Position numbers and translations under genes: made by a program. From Hepsetus odoe (lineage: Eukaryota; Chordata; Actinopteri; Characiformes; Hepsetidae): a DNA stretch of 64,000 nucleotides. Each line of letters starts with the position of its first letter. The stretch's first letter is position 1. This document shows positions 13,621-23,854 of this stretch, one piece after another. The notes below the pieces were generated by a model. The model was not told where the DNA came from. It made no database searches and saw only the letters and a program-made list of their open reading frames with translations. The stretch covers positions 25,938,506 to 26,002,505 of the forward strand of contig CM029367.1 of NCBI GenBank assembly GCA_017165825.1, read 5' to 3'.

Positions 13621-14654
13621 AGTTTGAAAATAGCTTTTAAATTCAAAGATATGTCTCAATTTCCCGCAACCATCGGCTTAAAAAAAAAAAAAAGTGCAAT
13701 CGTCTGCAGAGTGTGAAAGAGCCTGCAAAGAAAGATAAATTCATCATGGACCACGGGTCTTTTTTAGGCAAACTCTGTACACATAAATCAAATTACCCTT
13801 TATTCTCAGATGTCAAAGGCTTATCTTTTTAATAACCCAGTCAACAACAACTGGGCGGGCTGGCATAATAGTTTCCAAATTGACAACAAAGCAACACATG
13901 CTTTAAAAAGCTACGGCTCTTTAAGGCCTTTCACTCAGTGTAAGATCCCACTCACCCCCTCCACCTGTGCCACTATAGAACGGACATATTTCAATTAACA
14001 TCACTATTTCAGGGTGTCACTCTTCGAGATGCAAATGCAGGATGATAACCATTTTAAAAACAGAAAACTAATAGATGTGCCGAAATGGATGTCAATATCT
14101 ACACTGAGGGGAAAGAACCAATCAGAAACTGGCGTTTTCATTGTTAAACATACTTCCAGTGCATGTATCCACTTCAATTTTACAAAGGTAACTCTTTATT
14201 GCGATTTATCAGTTAAAAATAAAAAGTACTCATTCAATGAGCATAAACACCAACTTAAAAGAAAGAGGAAAAGTGCCAAGATATTAAAATGACTAAAATT
14301 AGTACCTTGTTCACCTTCGCCTTCTTCTATAAATCCGTTATTATATCACTGCTGCATCCTTGGCTTTCTTATAGCTCTGTAGCTTTTTTCCAATGTTTTG
14401 AAATAGTGTTGCTCATGATGTCTTTAAGAAGCTCCTTTACCCTCATCACTACTGCTACGTGAAATGGCAAGCAATGGCAACCAGACCATCCTCAGTGCAC
14501 ACATAAAAGATTAAAGGTAATCTCGTTTTCTGCTTATTTTTCTATTTAATGTCAATGTTAACACTAAAGGATATTTTCTTTATTGAGCCCGACCTTACCG
14601 GACTCCCCTGCATGTCCTGAATGTTGAGAACACAGTGCAGTGACAGTACAATGT

Positions 14655-14900
14655 GGGGCAGTGGTGGCCTAGTGGTTAGGGAGTTGCCCCCCACATTGGA
14701 AGATTGTGGGTTCGATTCCCTAACAAGTAGGTTGCCCTGAGGTACCGTCCCTGTCACTGCTCCCCGGGCGCTTTCAATAGCTGCCCACTGCTGCACGGTG
14801 TTTGTGTGCATGGGTTAAAAGCAGAGGTCCAATTTCGTTGTGGTTCACTGAGTGCTGTGCTGTGACCTCGCAATGACAAGGGTTGTCACTTTCACTTTCA
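14655..14900 (+). mobile_element. SINE-A (A1), near full length
   Basis: It begins GGGGCAGTGGTGGCCTAGTG and has an intact A box and B box (GGTTCGATTCC). A short deletion removes the GAGCAAGGTACC segment in the middle of the body. The tail is GACAAGGGTTGTCACTTTCA. The long minus-strand open frame over it is a by-product of the repeat. Confidence 0.9.
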
Positions 14901-15499
14901 TTAGAACTTATTTCAGCGTCTGTCTGCTTTTTCTGTTTCAATTCCTTCAAAACCGAGCAGTTTCAAGACAAGCTTTTTCAGCATTTTAGGCTTTTTTCTT
15001 CCCAATTAGCAAATAATTGTTTTAGTCAAGTCCTATCACATTCACTGCCGCTACCTTAATGACTAGTGCACTAATGTGAAAAAGTATCCAGACAGCGTTA
15101 ATAAGTGAGTTTTTTGACCTGGGTTAAGGTGCGGTCATTGCTGACACAGTAGATCAGTTGTGAAACTTTAGAAACCAATTATTAAATTAAAACCAATGCC
15201 ATTAGACCTGTAGACTCTAGAGCAAATGCAACTAATCCACTATGTCCAATGCCAAGCATCAGCTGAAGGTGTTTAAAGTCCTCCAACATTAAGCTGTAAA
15301 AGAGTGGAACTGTCTGGTGTAATAAAGGACTGTGATGAATAGACACTCACCTTTAAAGACGAGTGGGAGTGAAGTTCACTTGATCAGTAGCCATTTCTTT
15401 CACAGTCATTTCTAAGGATCAGGGCAAATCTGAGGGTATACTCTTATGTTAAAGATACTTTTTTGAGGCACATTAACATTAAGCTTAGGATCATACATA

Positions 15500-16052
15500 T
15501 ACAGTACCGTGCAAAAGTTTTAGGCAGGTGTGAAAAAAATGCTGTAAATAAAGAATGTTTTCAGAAATATAAATAATGATTGTTTATTTTGATCAATTTA
15601 CAAAATGCAAAGTGAGCGAACAAAAGAAAAATCTAAATCAAATCAATATTTGGTGTTTCTACCTTTTGCCTTCAAACCAGCATCAGTTCTTCTGGCCCCC
15701 ACAGAGCCCTGATCTCAACATCATCCAGTGTGTCTGGATTACATGAAGAGACAGAAGGATGTGAGGAAGCTACATCCACAGAAGATCTGTGGTTCCTTCT
15801 CCAAGATGTTTGGAACAACCTACCAACCGAGTTCCTTCAAAAACTGTGGGCAAGTGTACCTAGAAGAACTGATGCTGTTTTGAAGGCAAAGGGTGGTCAC
15901 ACCAAATATTGATTTGATTTAGATTCTCTTTTGTTCATTCACTGAATTTTGTTGATTGATGAAAATAAATGATGAACACTTCCATTTCTGAAAGCGTTCT
16001 TTGTTTACAGCATTTTTTCCACACCTGCCTAAAACGTTTGCACAGTACTGTA
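15500..16052 (+). mobile_element. Tc1/mariner deletion derivative with both terminal repeats
   Basis: The termini are inverted repeats: left ACAGTACCGTGCAAAAGTTT followed by TAGGCAGGTGTG; right CACACCTGCCTAAAACGTTT followed by GCACAGTACTG. TA flanks both ends, the standard Tc1/mariner target. Only the C-terminal part of the transposase remains: PQSPDLNIIQCVW (the family PQSPDLNPIE region) at about 15695-15740, then after a frame break EDLWFLLQDVWNNLPTEFLQ and a C-terminal AKGGHTKY at about 15885-15912. The N-terminal DNA-binding and first catalytic segments are missing, so it cannot be autonomous. Confidence 0.88.
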
Positions 16053-16239
16053 GTTACCAACAATTCCATCATGAGATACTTTATCATCATATCCTTAATC
16101 TGCTTAATAGCTAAATAATATATTATATATTTTAGTGTGACTAACCCAGTTAGTAGCTTGAACTTGATTATTTTGGTGTAGTTTTATTAACCTTTCTCTT
16201 AATTCACACTTTTTTTTTTTTTGCTCAAAATAATGATCT

Positions 16240-16930
16240 AGTACACACCCTTCCAAAAAGTATTAGATCAGTAGGGCAATGCTTACATTTTTTGCGATGC
16301 ACTGAAGAAATTTGTGTTTTAGAACAAAAGGATAAAATGATGTGAAAGATTGGCTTTTAATTCAGAGTTTTATGGAGTAATTAGACAAAGACCAATCTTT
16401 ACCAAAGCAATGGTGGAAAGACCAAAAAAATAGAGAAAGAATTGATATGCTCATGACTCAAATTGTATACGCTCATCTGTGAAGACTAGTGGTGGCCTGG
16501 TTTGGGCTTGCATGGCTGCTTTTGGATTGGCCAAGTCAATCACCAGATAATCATCTCCTAAAGATGAGACTCGTGAGGAACACCCTGAACAAACAACTGA
16601 AAGATGTTTTGGAAAACTATAACCAAAGAAGAAACCTGCAATTTAGTGAAGTCAGTGGGTGGCAGACTCCATGCAGTTATTGTAAGCAAGGCATCAGCAA
16701 TGGAATACAGTAATTTACTTCAATTTAGATTAAAAAAAAAAGCCTTTGCAATATTTACAACATTTTGTTCGCTGGGGAACTGGGTGGTCAGAAAAGGTAC
16801 TGCGTTCCATGAGATTTAAAATATCTTGATGTAAATAACATGAAACCAGAAAATATGATCTCGTTTCATATCCAGCTTTTCACATCCAATTGGACTTGCT
16901 GTTCCAGTATTTTTGGAGGGGACTGTTCTT
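16240..16930 (+). mobile_element. Degraded Tc1/mariner element
   Basis: The left end reads CACACCCTTCCAAAAAGTAT and the right end TCCAGTATTTTTGGAGGGGA, which are imperfect inverted repeats. Inside are remnants of a Tc1-type transposase: a WFGLAWLLLDWPSQSP segment at about 16492-16540 corresponding to the GxVWACMAA...EWPSQSPDLNP region with a large deletion, and a C-terminal GGRLHAVIVSKAS stretch near 16655-16690. It is related to, but distinct from, the element at 60.95 kb. Confidence 0.75.
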
Positions 16931-18681
16931 TGGAGTTTGTACCTCACATTTACCCAGTTTACACATAAAACTTAAAGAACTGGAATGAAGCGTTAAAGAT
17001 CCAACATCAATACTCACTAATGCTCTTGCTAAACTAAATGCATTCAAATCATCACAATGCTAACAACCCTTCTAGGAGAGCAGAAAAAAGTGGTGGATTC
17101 CAGTTTGATTATATTGGCACGTGTGTGAGTCTGCATATCCGTATGTATCCGTACGTCCAGCTGTGTCTGTAGGAGGGGTGAGGGTTAAAAGTGCTTCCTT
17201 CATTATGTCAAGCAGCAATGAAAGATGATAGATCAGAACAGAAGGGTTAGCTACTCAGTTCTATATGACCTAAGAGATAGAGAGGATTGGCTCTTATCAT
17301 TCTGACTGAGAGGGAGTCATCCTTTCTACTCAGTAAGAAAGCAGCTTCTTTATATTTTTATTTCTATTCATTACTGTTTTCTAATAGCCACATTAAACAT
17401 CCGTGGCTGCCATAGCTTTAAGGAATTGAAGTCATAATAGCTGGAGGTTTGAAAACATCGCCAAATGACTTGAAACGAGCAGATCTACGATACTTCTTCC
17501 CTTCACTCTGCAGAAAGAACATAGTGTCTAAGTGTTCAAATAAACATTGTGTTTTTCCTTTTAGATGTTTAACCTAGGGATGATTTCAGACACTCTTACG
17601 CATTCAGAATGCCTGAAACAAGAACAGACCCTAATTTTACCATTCCAGCTGCAATAAAAAAAAAAAAAAGAAAAGCACTGCCTGCACCTCCTTAATTGTC
17701 CAGCCATTGTGCAGGTTTTAGCCAGCCTTGCCATAAATAGGCACTGCCTTCATGGAAAATATAACTGATGTATAAAATCCAAGCCACCCAAATTAGTAGC
17801 GCACAGCAAAAAGGAAGAACTGTAAACACCACAGAGTGAACAGTCTTGCTCTGTTAAATTTCTTAAAATGATTCAGCTAGAGGGCCAAGCAACATAAAGA
17901 TGATGAAAATTTGCACTGAGAAACTGAGAACGGCCTCTTCTTCACTCATCAGGCTTCCACACAAGCTTCTCCAGTCTGGAGACGTGGCTTCCTTTGTGCT
18001 GAAATCGGTTGCAGAATCAGAGCACCAGTAATCTCCCCCACCAGCACTATTCATAGAGCAGACTGGGTGTGGTGGGCATTAGACAATCAACAAATATCAG
18101 GAACATGTTGTGTAGAGCAAGAGAACAGTACACTAATCCTTACAACAAGACACTTCTTACAAAAAGGCCCACAATAAGCACAGAAAAAGACAAAAAAAAA
18201 TAAATAAATAAAAAAACAAGTAAACAGTCCTGTGATATACTGTAAATAACATTGTGTCTATGATTTGTTCCCTGGTGCAATGACTTATCTGTGATTAACA
18301 CACTCTGACTTACTTAAATTACAATTACATCAACAGTGTTGAGCGCTGGTCATGGAACAAGCAGTGTTACAGACAGAGATGGCACTGATCCAATACCAAG
18401 TGTCAATTTCAGACCAATATCAGTAGAAAATGCAAAACTGACTACTGGAGAAAAAAAAATGTGTCTAATCATGTAACAAATGTATCCTGAAATGGCACTC
18501 GGACTGTGATGGTGCAGCTGTAGATCCTTACTGCTGGACAGTGAGTGTCTCACTAGTTTGAGCATGGTGGCCTACTTTTAGATGCTCATCCAAAAAAACA
18601 GCTCCTTTTACAGTTTGGTAGCTTTGAAAGAAAAGATACTGGGTCCTTTTCATCTGAAAGCATGAAAGCTTCTAAAGCAAG

Positions 18682-18685
<4 letters not shown>

Positions 18686-18724
<39 letters not shown>
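18686..18724. repeat. Poly(A) tract, 39 nt
   Basis: An uninterrupted A run on the plus strand (T on the galnt2 sense strand), 15 nt before the palindrome. It may be a mobile-element tail or simple expansion; no element is recognised directly before it. Confidence 0.9.
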
Positions 18725-18726
<2 letters not shown>

Positions 18727-18739
18727 GTTGTGGTGACCA

Positions 18740-18859
18740 GATACAAATTTAATGAACTTGGAAGGCTTGGGTGGCGGTGGCGGACTAAGATTTAGTCTTA
18801 GACTATAGTCTTAGTCCACCACCACCACCCAAGTCTTCCAAATTCATTAAATTTGTATC
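18740..18859. repeat. Imperfect palindrome, two 51-bp arms, 18-nt spacer
   Basis: The left arm 18740-18790 starts GATACAAATTTAATGAACTT and ends GGCGGACTAAGA. The right arm 18809-18859 starts TCTTAGTCCACCACCACCAC and ends TTAAATTTGTATC, the reverse complement of the left with four substitutions and no gaps. All four differences are transitions. The spacer TTTAGTCTTAGACTATAG itself contains AGTCT/AGACT. The right arm touches the head of a SINE-B. Arms of this quality suggest a young hairpin; the family is unknown to me. Confidence 0.9.
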
Positions 18860-19012
18860 GGTGTTCTAGCGGTAGGGTTCTTGCCTATGGATCTATGGCT
18901 AAAGAGGTCCCAGGTTTGAATCCCACCTCTGACCCCTAACCCTGAATTGCTCCAGGACATGGAAATTAGGACATCGAAGTCGCTCTGGATAAGCCGTAAA
19001 TGTAAATGTAAC
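18859..19012 (+). mobile_element. SINE-B copy beside galnt2 exon 3
   Basis: A tRNA-like head (GGTGTTCTAGCGGTAGGGTT) with B box GGTTTGAATCCC is followed by a shortened body and the tail GTCGCTCTGGATAAG...GTAAATGTAAATGTAA. The tail resembles the 3' end shared by many fish SINEs and L2-type LINEs. Internal deletions remove about 50 nt relative to the 21928 copy. Its 3' end stops about 10 nt from the exon 3 splice donor, in antisense orientation to galnt2. Confidence 0.85.
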
Positions 19013-19023
19013 GTAAGACTTAC

Positions 19024-19177
19024 TGGTCATGTCTAGTGTCTGGGACACTTCTGTCCATTCGGAGTTTGTCGCTCTCCACCTGGTTGAACTTGTTTCGGGC
19101 GTAGGGATCTTGTCCTGGTCTCACCACTGTAGCCCCCACGTACAGGTCCTGGTCATAGTCCTGCCACCTCACCTTCC
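19024..19177 (-). CDS. galnt2: galnt2 exon 3 (start of catalytic domain)
   Basis: This 154-nt exon has two leading bases that complete the split Gly codon from exon 2, then 50 codons, then CA of a split codon. It encodes GKVRWQDYDQDLYVGATVV, then RPGQDPYARNKFNQVESDKL, then RMDRSVPDTRHD. It matches human residues 74-124, the N-terminal boundary of the folded GALNT2 ectodomain. The acceptor is GAATTTCCAG/GGAAGGTG and the donor GACCA/GTAAGTCTTAC. Joining to exon 4 gives CAC (His) where human has Gln125. A SINE-B on the opposite strand ends only about 10 nt into the intron beyond the donor. Confidence 0.96.
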
Positions 19178-21885
19178 CTGGAAATTCATAGAAAAACACA
19201 CTGGACATCAGGGTACATACTGTAAACAGCTATGCAATTACTTTCTTGCACCATAAATTCTCTAAGTAAGCAGTTGGCTGTATGTTCTGAGGGAAGGTTG
19301 ATGTTTGCCTTGGCTTCAATCCATGTAAATAAATGAATTGGTTCTTGCAACAGAGTATATCTTTCACTAATCTGTTTCTGTTTGTGTGAGCACAATGATG
19401 GGATGCATCATTAGACACCACCAAGCTGTCAGCCATATAATATAAAAGCAAGGATGATACATTTGTACTCAAATCTTTTTTTTCTTTTTCTTTTTTTTTT
19501 TTTTTTTTTTAAACTGCCAGTTAGCGGGAAAATGAGCAAACGAGAAAGTGAGCTGTATATTAACCTCTTTTATCTTAAACTTTTTTTAAACTACTGCAAC
19601 TCTAACGCCTACACACTTTGGGGATATTTAATAAGATAAGAAAATATTTAGAGCCCAAACCAGACCCAAAGTAAAGGTCATTTCTTACAACCTTGTTGTA
19701 ACTGGATGCCGCCACAATGTGCCTCTACTTCAGTGCAAAAACAGGCTATTTTCCATTTCAGTGTGAAAAACATCAGCTGTGCCTACCAGTGATGAATCGG
19801 GGAAGAAAGCTCTGTTGATAATTAGGTTTGTGGAACATATGGTGGATTTTAATTCTGTTATCCTTCTTATCAAGAGAAAACTGACAACTAATGGAGCAGA
19901 GTTGAGCCAGCCATCATTGGCTTTATAATGAGCCTGTCGGTGTGGCAATGATCTGCAACTGATGTTAAAAAACCAGCAGAAAGTTGAAATGATTCATAGA
20001 CTAAAGGTCCCTGCCGTGAAAAACTACGAAAAAACAAGGCTGACTGTGCACGTATACACATTAATTCAAACTGAACCCCTTTTCTTTTGAGCTTGTGCCA
20101 ATTATTGATGCTGCACTAAAATTCATCAAGAGAGCAAGAAGAGTCGGTGGTAACTGTCGCCGTTCAGGCAGCAGTTCTTTCAGGAGGAGGGTTTGTAGAA
20201 CAACGGTCTTGAGTGAGCCTCTCTACCACACCTCAAACACTCGGCTAAATGATCCATGGTGTTTAAAAAAACAAAGGTATTTTTGAAGAAGTGAGGTTAA
20301 GGAGTGTATTAGGAGCACCCAGAAGACAGGAAGCACATTCAGGGAGGAGTCGAATGTCAAACTCTTTTTCTTTAAGCATTTTCAGTGGCTGCTGTGTGGA
20401 GTGCTTTCAAAGGAAATCTAATTTCCTTCCCTCATAAAGAAACTTTATAGTTCAGCATGAGGCTGAACATGGGATTTTGTTGATATTATCTACCTGGAAT
20501 GTCAGATGTTGCATGTTGGCCTAGGCTTGAAATATCCTTAATCAAAATTGATCAGAGCCACTATCGAAAAACCCAGATCACATTAAAATGGCTAATATCG
20601 GCCCAAATCGACAGCAGCACTGTGTCCGTCACTGTGTCTACAACTGATGCAGGGAACTTTTAATAATGCCTTAAAGTTCAGTGGATTTCATTTCACATTT
20701 TCAAAACTATAATGCATTGTCAATATATTGTCATTGAGCCAGCATCAAATTTACATAATTTTGTTTGGTGTTTGAAGCTTCCTTCTGCTGGTGCTGCGGG
20801 GGAAGTTTGGTCACTGAAGCTTATATGCTGAAAAGCATCTTTTGAAAGTGGTCATAAATCTGAAGTCCAGTACAGTCCATGCGTGCTGTAACGTTAGTGA
20901 TGCACCATTTGTAACAACTTTAAGACAGGAATATTCTAATTCCGTTTTTTTATTCCCCCAGAAGAGCCATTTTAGATGACATTTTTGGATTAAATCGCAA
21001 ACAAACTGCTTTAACAAATCATGACGTCTTAATAAAAAGGGGTCAATTTTTGACCAAGCGTTTCATAGCAGATAATGTATGAATGCAAGTACACTTGCTG
21101 TCCGAAACTGTATAACTATAATATAACCAGTAACCTAACATGCCAAACGAGATTATTTAACAAGACCAGAACAATGCAACCTTCAAATACCAGCACTGTC
21201 AGGAGTACTACAAAACAGTGCTATATGTCTGTTAGCTTTGTGACAACGGAGTTTACTATAATATTAAACATAGAAATGTTCTGTTATCTGACAAAAACAC
21301 ATGTTCATGATAATTAATAAATAAATACATAAATAAAATTTAAAACCTGACCCAAAAGACAGTTTAAGTGTTATTGTAGCCCTATGTATTTGAATACATT
21401 TGCGTACATGATTTGCATCATCTCCAGGACTGACTAAGATAGCAAAAGAAACTAGCAGATTGCTGACGATGCATTAGGAGTGAGAAATAAGTCGATTCTG
21501 ATTCTGGCTGAAAACCGGAGAAGGTCCTTATGGTGTTGCAGGTGTTGTGACAGTATCCATTATGGCTTCAAGCATTTCACACACAACAAAGGGGCTGAGA
21601 AGAGCCATCTCATTTAAAGCATTTTTATAAGACAGTAGAGAAAGACAGAGCAGTTTTTGTGCTTTGTGAACAGCTCTGTGGCAGAGTGGTTATCGCTCCA
21701 CACATGGCAGAGTTCAAGCACACCTCTGCTCAATGATTAGACACGGCTCCCATCGTTACATTCTCGCCAATCTAATTACTCTTGAATAAGGCCCATGTAG
21801 CATAATTTGATTCGTTCCATCACTGCAGCCCTTAATGATTTGTTCAAAGTGGAAACTCCTATCTTGAAGAGAATAAATAAATAAA

Positions 21886-21888
<3 letters not shown>

Positions 21889-21922
<34 letters not shown>

Positions 21923-21927
21923 TATAT
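21889..21927. repeat. (TA)n / TACATA simple repeat
   Basis: TA repeats turning into ACATATACATA, directly before the SINE-B at 21928. A matching TATATGTATG and (CA)10 stretch follows it at 22139-22205. Confidence 0.92.
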
Positions 21928-22138
21928 GGTGGCGGTGGTCTAGTGGTAGGGTACTTGCCTATGGACCTCTGGATCAAGAGGTCCCCGGTTCGAATCCCAC
22001 CTCTGGCACTACCGCCACTGGGTCCCTGAGCAAGACCCTTAACCCTGAGTTGCTCCAGGGGGACTGTCCCTGTAATTAGGACATGGAAGTCGCTCTGGAA
22101 AAGAGCATCTGCTAAATGCCGTAAATGTAAATGTAATG
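21928..22138 (+). mobile_element. SINE-B, near full length
   Basis: This is the best reference copy for the second SINE family. The head is GGTGGCGGTGGTCTAGTGGT; an AAGAGGTCCCCGGTTCGAAT stretch holds the B box. The body includes CCCTTAACCCTGAGTTGCTC, and the 3' end is CGCTCTGGAAAAGAGCATCT followed by GCTAAATGCC and TGTAAATG repeats. It sits between TA-rich simple repeats, with TATATATG on both sides, which may be the target duplication. Confidence 0.88.
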
Positions 22139-22998
22139 TATATATGTATGTGTGTTATACTAATACACACACACACACACATTATATATACATATATGTG
22201 TATGCATATCTCATGCAGGCTTAATTTGCATCATGCAACCTGTTTTCCTAAATAACTCTTGCTACAAATCAGGTTAGTAATGAAAAAAGGCTTCTTTGCT
22301 TTGTGAAACTGTATGATTTACTGTGCTCTATAAATCTGAACAGAAGAGTGGACAAATGGCTTCATGGATGATGCTACTGGTTCGGCTATGTAAGGTAAAA
22401 ACATAGCTTAATAAATATGAATAAAAATATGTCATCTATTTGTCCATGTCCAACCAGACTTGCAGCAAAGAGGGCAACGTTACCGTAGCCATGCTGGGTT
22501 AAATGAACAGTGACAAAGATCAGACAGAGCAGGACTTTCCAAGTGTGCCATCATTATCACATAACTCCTAACGTGTGCGCAGTGGAAACACTTTGGAAGA
22601 GTAGTACTGAAGGACTTCTCTTTAAGAGGTCAATGGCACATCCTGTGGTGGAGGGCGACAGAGTTGTCATCACACTAATTAACTGCTCTAGACTAAACAG
22701 AGCCACCAGGCTGTGGCCTTCACAGTTCACCTCAACATGGTCCTACTGAACATCATGACTGCAACAGCACTGAAACTCATATTCCTTAAGAAGCAGCATT
22801 AGAGAACACATTAGAAAAGCAAAATAAAAATCACCATAAAACATTCTCTTAAACACTGTAAACATCTTAAAGATCCTAACATTCAAAAGATTAGCAGGAC
22901 ATTTAGACGCCCAATACTACACTGTATATACACTACAAACTAAACTAGTAATAAAAATACCCATCAAATGACTAAATCCACAGAAACTGCTGAGTAAT

Positions 22999-23854
22999 CT
23001 TTCTGCTGCTCCTGTTTAGGGGTCGCCACAGCAGATAACGTGTTTCCATTCCATACAGTCCTCTGCATCTTCATTCCACCAACCTCTTGCATGTCCTCTC
23101 TCTCCACATCCATAAACCTGGTCTTCCTCTTTTCCACTTGCCATGCAGCTCCATCCTCAACATCCTCCACCCAATATAATTCTTGTCTCTCCTCTGTACA
23201 TGTCCAAACCAATGCAGTTTTGTTTCTCTTTGTCTCCAAAACGCCCAACCTTAGCTGTCCCTCCAATATACTAATTTATACCAATATATCATCTTCGTCA
23301 CTCTCAGCAGAAATCCTAACATCTTTAACTCTGCCACCTCCAGCTCCACCACCTGTTCTACAGCGCCTCCAACCCATGTAGCAGAGCTGGTCTCACTACC
23401 ACCCCTCCCTTTTGCTCATACTGATAGCAGTAAGAGCAAATCACTTTGAAACTCCTCCACATTTGTCACCTCTACTCCATGCATCCTAACCACTCCACCA
23501 CCGTTCCTTTCATTCATACTCATGTGTCGTTGTCCTACTCACTTTCATTCCTCTCCTCTCTAGAGGATATCTCCATCTCTCCAGGGTCTCCTTGAGCCGC
23601 TTTCTGCTCTCGCTACAGATCACCATATCATCAGCAAACCTCATCGTCCACGGAGATTCCTCTCTAACCTCATCGTTCAACCTGTCCATTACCACTGCAA
23701 ACAGGAATGAGCTCATCCTGATCCCTGATATAATCCTACCTCTACTTTAAATGCATGTCACTCCTACTGCTGACCTCACCACTGTCACACTGCCCTCATA
23801 CATAGCTTGTACCACTCTAACATACTTCTCTGCCACTCCTGACTTCCTCATACA
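22999..23854 (-). mobile_element. RTE-like non-LTR retrotransposon (LINE), 5' truncated, with 15-bp target duplication
   Basis: The copy reads right to left. Identifiable pieces are a reverse-transcriptase segment at about 23510-23716 with the FADD catalytic motif (TMRFADDMVICSESRKRL) and ERWRYPLERRGMKVS, and C-terminal pieces RKTRFMDVEREDMQEVGG and WNGNTLSAVATPKQE near 23000-23160. Frames are broken. The 15-mer AAACTGCTGAGTAAT occurs exactly at 22984-22998 and 23855-23869, bounding the insertion. The RTE/BovB/Rex3-like placement rests on recalled family resemblance. Confidence 0.8.

Larger units (their letters stand above)
4182..19023 (-). other. galnt2: galnt2 intron 3 (14,842 nt)
   Basis: This is a long intron between exons 3 and 4. 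Recognised contents are SINE-A copies near 8756, 9879, 11609 and 14655; Tc1 remnants at 15500-16052 and 16240-16930; a GA run at 7268-7295; the Z-DNA-type tract at 13066-13098; an A-rich patch at 13559-13620; poly(A) at 18686-18724; the palindrome at 18740-18859; and a SINE-B at 18859-19012. Nothing could be recognised in 4.2-8.7 kb (apart from the GA run and a degenerate CTAATT array near 5.85 kb), 10.2-11.6 kb, 11.9-14.6 kb or 16.95-18.68 kb. Confidence 0.85.

Noticed and set aside
21660..21830. Possible SINE head (GGCAGAGTGGTTATCGCTCC) before the SINE-B
   Set aside because: It has A-box-like and weak B-box-like motifs, but no second copy or recognised body in the window.
23510..23716. Reverse-transcriptase segment as a host gene such as a retron or telomerase relative
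   Set aside because: It is part of a broken LINE with a target-site duplication and a second relative at 33-34 kb.
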